Notes: a model not told the origin generated them from the letters alone. A DNA stretch of 7,339 nucleotides from Clostridiales bacterium (GCA_021203685.1 JAJQAS010000166.1:1-7339); one strand, 5' to 3'. Counted from the first letter of the stretch, positions 1-5,868 are shown. A program made the numbers and translations.

Positions 1-2583
1 ACCATCGTCATGCCGCCCCCCAACGTCACCGGCCAGCTCCACATGGGCCACGCCATGGACAACACCATGCAGGACATCCTCATCCGCTTCAAGCGGATGC
101 AGGGCTACGCCGCCCTGTGGGTCCCCGGCACCGACCACGCCTCCATCGCCACCGAGGCCAAGGTGGTGGAGAGCATGAAGAAGGAGGGCCTGACCAAGGA
201 ATCCATTGGCCGGGAAAAGTTCCTGGAGCGGGCCTGGGCCTGGAAAAACGAGTACGGCGGGCGCATCGTCAAGCAGCTGCGCACCCTTGGTTCCTCCTGC
301 GACTGGGAGCGGGAGCGCTTCACCATGGACGAGGGGTGCTCCGACGCGGTGAAAGAGGTCTTTGTCCGGCTGTATGACCAGGGCAAAATTTATCAGGGCA
401 ACCGCATGGTCAACTGGTGCCCCCACTGCGACACCTCCATCTCCGACGCCGAGGTGGAGTACGAGGAGCAGGACGGCAGCTTCTGGCATCTGCTCTACCA
501 GGTGAAGGAGACCGGGGAATACCTGGAGCTGGCCACCACCCGGCCTGAGACCATGCTGGGCGACACCGCCGTAGCCATCAACGCCGAGGACCCCCGGTAC
601 GCCCACCTCCACGGCTGCCACGCCATCCTGCCCCTGCTGAACAAGGAGATCCCCATCGTCTGTGACGAGCACGCCGACATGACCAAGGGCACCGGCGTGG
701 TGAAGATTACCCCCGCCCACGACCCCAACGACTTCGAGGTGGGCAAGCGCCACGACCTGCCCATCGTCCGCTGCTTCACCTACGACGGCCACATGACCGG
801 CAAGGCCGACGTGGAGGCGTATCAGGCGCTGCTGGCCAGCGGCCACGTCCCCACCGACGAGCCGGAGGTGCTGGACTGCGGCAAGTATGCGGGCCTGACC
901 ACCATGGAGGCCCGGAAGGTCATGCTGGCCGACCTGGAGGCCTGCGGCGCGCTGAAATCCGTGGAGCCGCTGAAACATGACGTGGGCACCTGCTACCGCT
1001 GCCACACCAACATCGAGCCGATGGTGTCCAAGCAGTGGTTCGTGCGGATGCAGTCGCTGGCGGAGCCGGCCATCGAAGCGGTGCAGAAGGGCGAAATCAA
1101 GTTCGTCCCCGAGCGCTTCACCAAGAACTACCTGAATTGGATGAACAACACCCGGGACTGGTGCATCTCCCGGCAGCTGTGGTGGGGCCACCAGATCCCC
1201 GCCTGGTACTGCGACAACTGCGGCGAGACCATCGTGGCGAAAGAGGCCCCCTGCGCCTGCCCCAAGTGCGGCTGCAAGAGCCTGACCCAGGACCCCGACA
1301 CCCTGGACACCTGGTTCTCCTCCGCCCTGTGGCCCTTCTCCACCCTGGGCTGGCCTGACGAGGAGTCCCCCGACCTGAAGTACTTCTACCCCACCAACAC
1401 CCTGGTCACCGGCTACGACATCATCGGCTTCTGGGTGTCCCGCATGATTTTCTCCGGCCTGGCCTACACCGGCAAGGCCCCCTTCGACACGGTCTGCGTC
1501 CACGGCATCGTCCGGGACAGCCTGGGCCGCAAAATGTCCAAGAGCCTGGGCAACGGCATTGACCCGCTGGTGGTCATCGACCAGTACGGCGCGGATGCCC
1601 TGCGGCTGATGCTGGTCATGGGCAGCACCCCCGGCAACGATATGCGGTACAGCGAGGAAAAGGTCAAGGCCATGCGGAACTTCTGCAACAAGATCTGGAA
1701 CGCCAGCCGCTTCCTGCTGATGAACCTGACCATCACCGAGAACAAACTGCCCGACACCCTGGCCCTGGAGGACAAGTGGATCCTCTCCAAGCTGAACAAC
1801 CTCATCCGGGAGGCCACCGCCAACCTGGAGAAGTTTGAGATGGGCGTGGCCGCCCAGAAGGTCTACGACTTCCTGTGGGATTCCTACTGTGACTGGTATA
1901 TCGAGCTGACCAAGGCCCGCCTGACCGGGGACGACGAGGCCGCCAAGGTCCAGGCCCAGCAGGTGCTGTGCTATGTGCTGACCGACATTCTCAAACTGCT
2001 CCACCCCTTCATGCCCTTCATCACCGAGGAGATCTGGCAGGCCCTCCCCCACGAGGGCGACTTCCTGATGCTCCAGAGCTGGCCCGAGGCCAACGACGCC
2101 TTCGACTATCCCCAGGACGAGGCCGCCCTGGAGAAGGTCATGGACGCCATCAAGGCCATCCGCGCCCGCCGGGCGGAGATGGGCGTGGTCCCCTCCCGGA
2201 AGGCGGAGCTGACCGTCGTCACCAACCAGCCGGAGGTGTTCCGGCAGGGCGTGCCCTTCTTCCAGCGGCTGGCCGCCACCACCCAGGTGGACATCACCGA
2301 CCAGGCCCCCGCCTCTCTGGACGGACTGGTGTCCCTGGTCACGGCGGACGCCAAGCTGTATATCCCTCTGGCGGAGCTGGTGGACCTGGCCGCCGAGCGC
2401 AAGCGGCTGACCAAGGAGCTGGAGAAGAAGGAGAAGTATCGCGCCGGGCTGGAAAAGAAGCTGGCCAACGAGAAGTTCGTCTCCAAGGCCCCCGCCAACG
2501 TCATCCAGCAGCAGCGGGACAACCTGGAGAAAACTGTGCGGGAAATCACCCAGATTCAGGAGTCTCTGGCCGCGCTTGGGTAA
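1..2583 (+). CDS. valS: Valyl-tRNA synthetase, 5'-truncated by the window edge
   Basis: Cytoplasmic class I aminoacyl-tRNA synthetase that activates valine with ATP, charges tRNA-Val, and hydrolyses mischarged threonine in an editing domain. The frame is open from base 1 (Thr-Ile-Val before the first Met), so the ATG at 10 is internal; 860 residues are visible and by family length a few dozen N-terminal residues are missing. In fragment numbering: HIGH-type motif HMGH at 14-17 with the preceding PPPNVTG; CxxC pairs at 140/143, 331/334, 404/407 and 420/423, suggesting zinc-knuckle inserts; editing-domain motifs TTRPET at 179-184 and HDPNDF at 240-245; KMSKS at 511-515; a helical anticodon-binding domain (WDSYCDWYIEL) after about residue 600; and a Lys/Glu-rich C-terminal coiled coil at about 797-858, the ValRS tRNA-binding arm. 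The frame is intact and followed by a terminator, so it probably ends its transcription unit. Confidence 0.98.
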   Translation, partial: TIVMPPPNVTGQLHMGHAMDNTMQDILIRFKRMQGYAALWVPGTDHASIATEAKVVESMKKEGLTKESIGREKFLERAWAWKNEYGGRIVKQLRTLGSSCDWERERFTMDEGCSDAVKEVFVRLYDQGKIYQGNRMVNWCPHCDTSISDAEVEYEEQDGSFWHLLYQVKETGEYLELATTRPETMLGDTAVAINAEDPRYAHLHGCHAILPLLNKEIPIVCDEHADMTKGTGVVKITPAHDPNDFEVGKRHDLPIVRCFTYDGHMTGKADVEAYQALLASGHVPTDEPEVLDCGKYAGLTTMEARKVMLADLEACGALKSVEPLKHDVGTCYRCHTNIEPMVSKQWFVRMQSLAEPAIEAVQKGEIKFVPERFTKNYLNWMNNTRDWCISRQLWWGHQIPAWYCDNCGETIVAKEAPCACPKCGCKSLTQDPDTLDTWFSSALWPFSTLGWPDEESPDLKYFYPTNTLVTGYDIIGFWVSRMIFSGLAYTGKAPFDTVCVHGIVRDSLGRKMSKSLGNGIDPLVVIDQYGADALRLMLVMGSTPGNDMRYSEEKVKAMRNFCNKIWNASRFLLMNLTITENKLPDTLALEDKWILSKLNNLIREATANLEKFEMGVAAQKVYDFLWDSYCDWYIELTKARLTGDDEAAKVQAQQVLCYVLTDILKLLHPFMPFITEEIWQALPHEGDFLMLQSWPEANDAFDYPQDEAALEKVMDAIKAIRARRAEMGVVPSRKAELTVVTNQPEVFRQGVPFFQRLAATTQVDITDQAPASLDGLVSLVTADAKLYIPLAELVDLAAERKRLTKELEKKEKYRAGLEKKLANEKFVSKAPANVIQQQRDNLEKTVREITQIQESLAALG

Positions 2584-2608
2584 TTCGCGCAAGCTGATTT
2601 GACACAAC

Positions 2609-2653
2609 GACCCGCCCGACAACACCGCCGGGCGGGTCTTCTCTTCCCCTTTG
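2609..2653 (+). terminator. Rho-independent terminator of valS
   Basis: A perfect 10-bp stem (GACCCGCCCG at 2609-2618 with CGGGCGGGTC at 2629-2638) has a 10-nt loop and is followed by a pyrimidine/T-rich tail (TTCTCTTCCCCTTT). It starts 25 nt after the valS stop and separates valS from the tRNA unit. Confidence 0.88.
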
Positions 2654-2693
2654 GCGACAAAAATACGCGCCAGGAAAATTCCAGCGAAAAGAG

Positions 2694-2722
2694 TTGACAA
2701 ACCCACCCGCATGGGCTATAAT
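2694..2722 (+). promoter_or_regulatory. Consensus sigma-A promoter of tRNA-Leu
   Basis: -35 TTGACA (2694-2699) and -10 TATAAT (2717-2722) both match the housekeeping consensus exactly, with the optimal 17-bp spacer. Transcription should start near 2729, leaving only about 9 nt of 5' leader before the mature tRNA. The GC-rich bases after the -10 could act as a growth-rate discriminator, as is common for stable-RNA promoters; that part is inference. Confidence 0.92.
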
Positions 2723-2737
2723 ATCTTTCGCTGAGTT

Positions 2738-2824
2738 GCGGGTGTGCTGGAACTGGTAGACTGGCAAGCTTGAGGTGCTTGTGTGTGAATGCACGTGTGG
2801 GTTCGAGTCCCATCGCCCGCACCA
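2738..2824 (+). tRNA. tRNA-Leu (anticodon GAG)
   Basis: Class II tRNA of 87 nt including the encoded CCA. The 7-bp acceptor stem pairs GCGGGTG (2738-2744) with CGCCCGC (2814-2820) with one G-U, followed by discriminator A2821 and CCA 2822-2824. The anticodon stem is CAAGC/GCTTG (2765-2769/2777-2781) around loop TTGAGGT, which puts GAG at 2772-2774 to read CUC and CUU. A long variable arm (about 2782-2796) folds as GTGT/GCAC around GAAT. The T arm is GTGGG/CCCAT around TTCGAGT (2797-2813). A long variable arm with this anticodon identifies leucine. The gene has its own promoter and terminator, so it is a monocistronic tRNA unit. Confidence 0.97.
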
Positions 2825-2830
2825 CAACGA

Positions 2831-2874
2831 AAAACCGAACCGTTTCCCCTGGGGGAGACGGTTCGGTTTTTTTA
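2831..2874 (+). terminator. Terminator of tRNA-Leu, probably bidirectional
   Basis: A long stem pairs AAAACCGAACCGT (2831-2843) with ACGGTTCGGTTTT (2858-2870) and extends inward through TTCCC/GGGGA-type pairs to a 4-nt loop; a T run continues to 2873. On the minus strand the same hairpin is followed by TTTTT from the A run at 2830-2834. It can therefore also stop transcription arriving from the convergent SSB-like gene, for which no other terminator is visible before this point. Confidence 0.93.
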
Positions 2875-2908
2875 TCATTTGATTCTTCCTTAGAAGCGTC
2901 GTCAACAG

Positions 2909-3066
2909 AATGAGCAATTAGCAATGTGAAATGTGCAATTATGGGGAAACGGGACGCTGGCGGCTCCTGACAGAAGGCGTTGTTTTCCTCTGGCGTTCCC
3001 CAAAGACAACCAAGGCTGAAAACCCATCCATTGCTAATTGCTCATTGCAAATTGCACATTGAATTA
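2909..3066. repeat. Intergenic heptad inverted-repeat element A
   Basis: Two arms, each of five degenerate 7-bp units, face each other around a core of about 87 bp. Left-arm units start at 2910, 2917, 2924, 2931 and 2938 (type ATKWGCA, for example ATGAGCA and ATTAGCA). Right-arm units start at 3032, 3039, 3046, 3053 and 3060 (type TGCNNAT). Within the arms, 2909-2926 (AATGAGCAATTAGCAATG) is a perfect 18-bp inverted match to 3029-3046. The core has no ORF with coding character, only a short GGGGAA/TTCCCC dyad (2943-2948/2996-3001). The last right-arm unit contains the stop codon of the SSB-like gene. It resembles MITE-like or palindromic intergenic repeats; family membership cannot be judged from one window. 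Together with the terminators and tRNA this accounts for the spacer 2584-3063. Confidence 0.7.
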
Positions 3067-3714
3067 CAGGTCGTCGATTTCCTCCGGCGCGGCCGCCGGG
3101 GGATACGCCACCGCCTCCATGGTCATGATGGACACCTCGTAGGCGGTGCGCTTCACCTCTCCCCCGTCCACGATTTTGGTGTAGCCCCTGGACTGGAGCC
3201 GCCCCTCCAGCCGGAGGCCGTCTCCGGTGGACATGGCCCCGCACTTCACCGCCAGGCTCCCCCAGGCGATGCAGGGCAGGTAGTCCGCCCGGCCGTACCG
3301 GCGGTTCACCGCCAGGAGCAGATCCGTGATTTCCCGGCCCAGAGGGGTCAGCCGGTACACCGGCGGCTTGCAGATCACCCCGGCCAGGGTGAGTCGGTTG
3401 TCGTCGGCCCCCACCGTGTCATAGCAGATCTCCTGGGCGTAGAGGGTGATGACCAGGCGGCTGCCCACGCCGCCCCGGTTGTTGTAGGATCGCACCTCTC
3501 CATAAATCGCCGCCCGCTCCCCCGCCCGGAGGGGGCAGCGCTCCAGCAGCGTCCGGGACAGGATGACGTTGATGACATCCTCCGCCCCGGAGAGCCGCAG
3601 GCTCTTCACCGGCACGAGAAAGAAGTCCTCCCCGTGGCTGGCGTGGGAGAAAACCGGCTCTGTCACCGCCTCCCCAATTAACGTGGCCTGGTTTTCGTTC
3701 CATTCTGTTCTCAT
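3064..3714 (-). CDS. Tandem OB-fold single-stranded-DNA-binding (SSB-like) protein
   Basis: A 216-residue cytoplasmic protein with two SSB-type OB folds. The second (about 106-203) is clearest: NRLTLAGVICKPPVYRLTP, LLLAVNRRYGRADYLPCIAWG and GLRLEGRLQSRGYTK follow the usual SSB strand order. The first (about 8-97) is more diverged (NQATLIGEAVTEPVF, ending RLVITLYAQEI). The C-terminus is EEIDDL, acidic but without the aromatic IPF-type end of canonical SSB. Expected role: binding ssDNA in replication, repair or recombination, likely as a paralogue of the main SSB. The start is set at ATG 3714-3712, because AAGGGGAG at 3730-3723 lies 8 nt upstream; the GTG at 3720 would be only 2 nt from that site. 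It is transcribed alone, convergent with the tRNA unit and divergent from larE, and its stop lies inside a heptad repeat. Confidence 0.85.
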   Translation of the reverse strand: MRTEWNENQATLIGEAVTEPVFSHASHGEDFFLVPVKSLRLSGAEDVINVILSRTLLERCPLRAGERAAIYGEVRSYNNRGGVGSRLVITLYAQEICYDTVGADDNRLTLAGVICKPPVYRLTPLGREITDLLLAVNRRYGRADYLPCIAWGSLAVKCGAMSTGDGLRLEGRLQSRGYTKIVDGGEVKRTAYEVSIMTMEAVAYPPAAAPEEIDDL

Positions 3715-3736
3715 AAGCACCGCTCCCCTTTGGCTG

Positions 3737-3770
3737 CGCCGCCGCCATGGCCGGGGCCACTGCGGCGGCG
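3737..3770 (-). promoter_or_regulatory. Very stable hairpin next to the SSB-like gene's ribosome binding site
   Basis: The outer 9-bp GC stem pairs CGCCGCCGC (3737-3745) with GCGGCGGCG (3762-3770), and an inner 5-bp stem pairs TGGCC (3748-3752) with GGCCA (3755-3759). On the minus strand it ends 6 nt before the Shine-Dalgarno sequence (3730-3723). It has no U tract, so it is not a terminator; it could affect translation or mRNA stability. Pairing is seen, the role is inferred. Confidence 0.5.
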
Positions 3771-3834
3771 TTTCTCCTGTTTCCTGCGGTTCTCTATGCG
3801 GCGGCCCGGGGGGAAAGAACCTCCCCTCTCACCC

Positions 3835-3866
3835 AAAAAACCGCCATGACCGGACGGTCACAGCGG
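3835..3866 (-). terminator. Internal terminator / attenuator candidate upstream of the SSB-like gene
   Basis: On the minus strand CCGCTGTGACC (3866-3856) pairs with GGTCATGGCGG (3851-3841) around a 4-nt loop, with two G-U pairs, followed directly by TTTTTT (3840-3835). It lies about 120 nt before the SSB-like start and about 140 nt after the presumed transcription start, a position typical of attenuators. No good promoter is visible between it and the gene. Alternatively it ends a separate small RNA. Confidence 0.7.
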
Positions 3867-3902
3867 CTTTCTGGAAAAAGAAAAAGGAAGAGAAAAGAAA
3901 AA

Positions 3903-3916
3903 CGAAACAGAGTTCG
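3903..3916. promoter_or_regulatory. LexA (SOS) box-like dyad
   Basis: The minus strand reads CGAACTCTGTTTCG, which is CGAAC-N4-TTTCG and differs by one base from the Firmicutes LexA half-site dyad CGAAC-N4-GTTCG. It lies in the leader of the SSB-like gene, about 92 nt downstream of the presumed start. That is farther than usual for a LexA operator, so it would have to act as a roadblock or serve an unseen promoter. Confidence 0.35.
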
Positions 3917-4014
3917 GAATTTTTAGTCCATTCCCAACAAAGGCGTCTGTCCCCGCCGGGTTTGGTGTGCGGTCCAGGAGTGGTGGGCGTTCGCCTCTCT
4001 CCTGTGACAATGTC

Positions 4015-4023
4015 AGTATAGCA
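4015..4023 (-). promoter_or_regulatory. Extended -10 promoter for the SSB-like leader
   Basis: On the minus strand TGC-TATACT forms an extended -10 (4023-4015), pointing toward the SSB-like gene. The -35 region is weak (AAGACT at 17-bp spacing, sharing only GAC with TTGACA), which an extended -10 can offset. The start would be near 4008. An interrupted palindrome TGACA-A-TGTCA (4005-4015) overlaps the start site and could be an operator. The spacer 3715-4199 otherwise holds only the elements listed separately here. Confidence 0.5.
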
Positions 4024-4115
4024 CAGCGGCGCGGGGAAGTCTTGAATAAACTGTGAAATCTTCGGGCGTCCGCCTGTCCTTTTTTTGCGGGGCGATTTTC
4101 GACGCAATTTTCCGC

Positions 4116-4139
4116 ATCTCCCGCTGGACGGCGGGAGAT
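4116..4139 (+). promoter_or_regulatory. Perfect hairpin overlapping the larE promoter
   Basis: A 9-bp perfect inverted repeat, ATCTCCCGC (4116-4124) and GCGGGAGAT (4131-4139), flanks the 6-nt loop TGGACG. The loop is exactly the proposed -35 box of larE. It could be an operator for a dimeric repressor or a weak terminator (tail TTTTG) for transcription from upstream. The pairing is certain, the role is not. Confidence 0.5.
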
Positions 4140-4153
4140 TTTGCGTGTATACT
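4125..4153 (+). promoter_or_regulatory. Promoter of the larE-tcdA operon
   Basis: -35 TGGACG (4 of 6 to consensus, 4125-4130), a 17-bp spacer, and -10 TATACT (4148-4153). Initiation near 4160 gives a leader of about 40 nt before the larE start. It is the best promoter candidate in the 200 nt upstream of larE. Confidence 0.55.
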
Positions 4154-4199
4154 GTCCCATGTACCCTGTGGTTTGATTTGATCATAACGGAGGCGCACT

Positions 4200-5036
4200 A
4201 TGGAACTGCAACAGGAAAAATACCAGGCGCTGCGGGACTGCCTGGCGGCGCTGGGCAGCGTGGCGGTGGCCTTCTCCGGCGGCGTGGACTCCACCTTTCT
4301 GCTGTGGGTGGCCCACGACGTGCTGGGGGACCGGGCGGTGGCGGTGACGGCCAGCTCCAGCTCCTTCCCGGCGCGGGAGCAGCGGGAGGCGGCGGACTTC
4401 TGCGCAAAACACGGCATTTCCCAGGTGATTTGTCCCTCCGAAGAACTGGACAACGAGAGTTTCCGGCAGAACCCGCCTGACCGCTGTTATCTCTGCAAAC
4501 GGGCGCTGCTGGGCAAAATTTGCGCTCTCGCCCGGGCCAAGGGCGTGCACGCAGTCGTGGAAGGCTCCAACGTGGACGACGAGGGGGACTATCGCCCCGG
4601 TATGCGGGCGGTGCGGGAGCTGGGAGTGGTCAGCCCTCTCCGGCAGGCTGGCCTGACCAAGAAGGACATTCGGCTGCTCTCCAAAGAGCTTGGCCTCCCC
4701 ACCTGGGACAAGCCCTCCTGCGCCTGCCTGGCCTCCCGATTCGCCTACGGCGAACCCATCACCGGGGAAAAGTTGCGCATGGTGGACCGGGCAGAGCAGC
4801 AGCTGCTGGAGTTGGGGTTCCGTCAGGTGCGGGTGCGCATCCACGGCGCCATTGCCCGCATCGAGCTGCAGCCGGAGGACTTCCCCCAGCTGCTGGCGGA
4901 GGACACCCGCAGGCTGGTTTATGACCGGCTAAAATCCTATGGCTTTAGCTACGTGACGCTGGACCTGCTGGGGTACCGCACCGGCAGCATGAACGAGACG
5001 TTATCGGCGGAGGACAGGAGGAACAACGATGCCTGA
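4200..5036 (+). CDS. larE: ATP-dependent sacrificial sulfur transferase, LarE family
   Basis: A 278-residue cytoplasmic PP-loop ATPase. Family knowledge: LarE adenylates a carboxylate of the pyridinium nucleotide precursor and transfers sulfur to it during nickel-pincer cofactor synthesis for lactate racemase. Visible motifs are the PP-loop SGGVDS at 26-31, EGSNVDD at 121-127, YRPG at 131-134 and KPSCACLASR at 171-180. Cys176 falls where the classical single-use sulfur-donor cysteine lies. A further RCYLCK motif (Cys96, Cys99) with Cys174/176 makes a cluster like that of LarE forms proposed to bind an iron-sulfur cluster and deliver sulfur repeatedly. ATG 4200 follows GGAGG (4189-4193) by 6 nt. 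The gene overlaps tcdA by 8 nt, so the two are translationally coupled. No larA, larB or larC is in the window, so its substrate here may differ. Confidence 0.9.
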   Translation: MELQQEKYQALRDCLAALGSVAVAFSGGVDSTFLLWVAHDVLGDRAVAVTASSSSFPAREQREAADFCAKHGISQVICPSEELDNESFRQNPPDRCYLCKRALLGKICALARAKGVHAVVEGSNVDDEGDYRPGMRAVRELGVVSPLRQAGLTKKDIRLLSKELGLPTWDKPSCACLASRFAYGEPITGEKLRMVDRAEQQLLELGFRQVRVRIHGAIARIELQPEDFPQLLAEDTRRLVYDRLKSYGFSYVTLDLLGYRTGSMNETLSAEDRRNNDA

Positions 5037-5754
5037 CCAATTTTCCCGCACGCAGCTTCTCCTGGGCCGGGAGGCCATGGAGCGGCTCTCCCGGGCGCGG
5101 GTGGCGGTGTTCGGCGTGGGCGGCGTGGGCGGCTACACCGTGGAGGCCCTGGCCCGCAGCGGCGTGGGCCAGCTGGATCTGATCGACAACGACACAGTCT
5201 CTCTGTCCAACCTGAACCGGCAAATCATCGCCACCCACAGCACCATCGGCCAATACAAGGTGGACGCGGCCCAGACCCGCATCCTGGACATCAACCCCGC
5301 CGCCGTGGTGCGCACCTACAAAGTGTTTTACACCCCCCAGACGGCGGAGCAGTTCGACTTCGCCCAATACGACTACGTGGTGGACGCCATCGACACGGTG
5401 ATAGGCAAGCTGGCACTGGTGGAGCAGGCACAGCGGGCCGGTACCCCCATCATCAGCTGCATGGGCGCAGGCAACAAGCTGGACGCCGCCGCCTTTGAGG
5501 TGACGGACCTCTCCAGGACCTCCATGTGTCCCCTGGCGCGGGTCATGCGGAAGGAGCTGGGCAAGCGGGGCATCAAGCACCTGAAGGTGGTTTATTCCAG
5601 GGAGCCCGCCATGACCCCCCTGGAGGAAGAAACCCCCAGCGAATCCGGCGGTTCCTTGCGGCGGCAGACCCCCGGCAGCACCGCCTTCGTCCCGGCGGTG
5701 GCCGGGTTGATCGTGGCCGGAGAGGTGGTCAGGGACCTGGCGGCAGCCCGGTGA
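5029..5754 (+). CDS. tcdA: tRNA threonylcarbamoyladenosine dehydratase, ThiF/E1-like (TcdA family)
   Basis: A 241-residue E1-like enzyme. In E. coli TcdA (CsdL) uses ATP to adenylate and cyclise t6A at tRNA position 37 to ct6A, in cooperation with the CsdA-CsdE sulfur relay. Visible features: nucleotide-binding GVGGVG at 29-34 after the N-terminal QFSRTQLLLG; Asp53 in LIDNDTVSLSNLNRQ (51-65), typical of the ThiF/MoeB/TcdA superfamily; DAID at 119-122; the TcdA-type stretch CMGAGNKLD at 144-152; SRTSMCPLARVMRKEL at 162-177; and a hydrophobic C-terminal helix (VPAVAGLIVAGEVV) like that of TcdA. It is slightly shorter than E. coli TcdA. The ATG overlaps the end of larE and has its own AGGAGG (5016-5021) 7 nt upstream. 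No strong terminator follows, so some read-through into efp is possible. Confidence 0.92.
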   Translation: MPDQFSRTQLLLGREAMERLSRARVAVFGVGGVGGYTVEALARSGVGQLDLIDNDTVSLSNLNRQIIATHSTIGQYKVDAAQTRILDINPAAVVRTYKVFYTPQTAEQFDFAQYDYVVDAIDTVIGKLALVEQAQRAGTPIISCMGAGNKLDAAAFEVTDLSRTSMCPLARVMRKELGKRGIKHLKVVYSREPAMTPLEEETPSESGGSLRRQTPGSTAFVPAVAGLIVAGEVVRDLAAAR

Positions 5755-5821
5755 CCGCTCCCGACAGGCGGCGTCTTCCTGCGATCCCAGAGGTTTCTTT
5801 GGGTAAATTCCCCGGTTCCTC

Positions 5822-5850
5822 TTGCCAAGCGGAGCGTTTTAGGGTAAAAT
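5822..5850 (+). promoter_or_regulatory. Promoter of efp
   Basis: -35 TTGCCA (5822-5827), exactly 17 bp, then -10 TAAAAT (5845-5850); each box is one mismatch from consensus. Transcription would begin near 5857, giving a leader of about 60 nt. Confidence 0.78.
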
Positions 5851-5868
5851 AGACTTGTAAAAAGATAA

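Larger units (their letters stand above)
3835..4008 (-). ncRNA. Putative structured leader or small RNA upstream of the SSB-like gene
   Basis: Bounded by an extended -10 promoter (4015-4023) and a terminator hairpin (3835-3866), this predicted transcript of about 174 nt has no convincing ORF. Its 5' part can fold as CAGGAG (4004-3999) with CTCCTG (3980-3975), enclosing a GGCG-AA-CGCC hairpin. The middle can form GGAAT/ATTCC, and the following tract is pyrimidine-rich. The first seven bases, GTCACAG (4008-4002), are complementary to CTGTGAC (3863-3857) in the terminator's 5' arm, so an alternative antiterminator fold is possible. It matches no RNA family I can name. Existence of the RNA is inferred. 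Confidence 0.35.

Noticed and set aside
2546..2924. Two overlapping minus-strand reading frames of about 120 codons, one containing GRWDSNPH
   Set aside because: They run antisense through the tRNA-Leu gene, its promoter and two terminators. The GRWDSNPH-type peptide is a familiar artefact of translating the antisense of a tRNA gene.
2980..3681. 233-codon plus-strand frame
   Set aside because: It is the antisense shadow of the SSB-like gene: rich in Arg, Pro, Gly and His, with no family resemblance. The minus-strand frame has a good ribosome binding site and clear OB-fold motifs.
3715..3720. GTG at 3720 as start of the SSB-like gene
   Set aside because: The Shine-Dalgarno sequence would be only 2 nt away. 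The ATG at 3714 has 8-nt spacing and gives a normal N-terminus.
3829..4185. Minus-strand frames of 100-118 codons upstream of the SSB-like gene
   Set aside because: No ribosome binding site at the starts. They cross the promoter, the LexA-like dyad and the terminator hairpin, with low-complexity composition (runs of Phe, Lys and Ser).
4200..5036. Other PP-loop families (ThiI, NAD synthetase, QueC, TilS)
   Set aside because: The KPSCACLASR motif, the YRPG segment and the overall length fit LarE, and the THUMP, synthetase and lysidine-specific regions are absent.
5786..5803. CCCAGA/TTTGGG hairpin as a terminator of tcdA
   Set aside because: The stem is short with a G-U pair, and the tail TAAATTCC is not a U tract.
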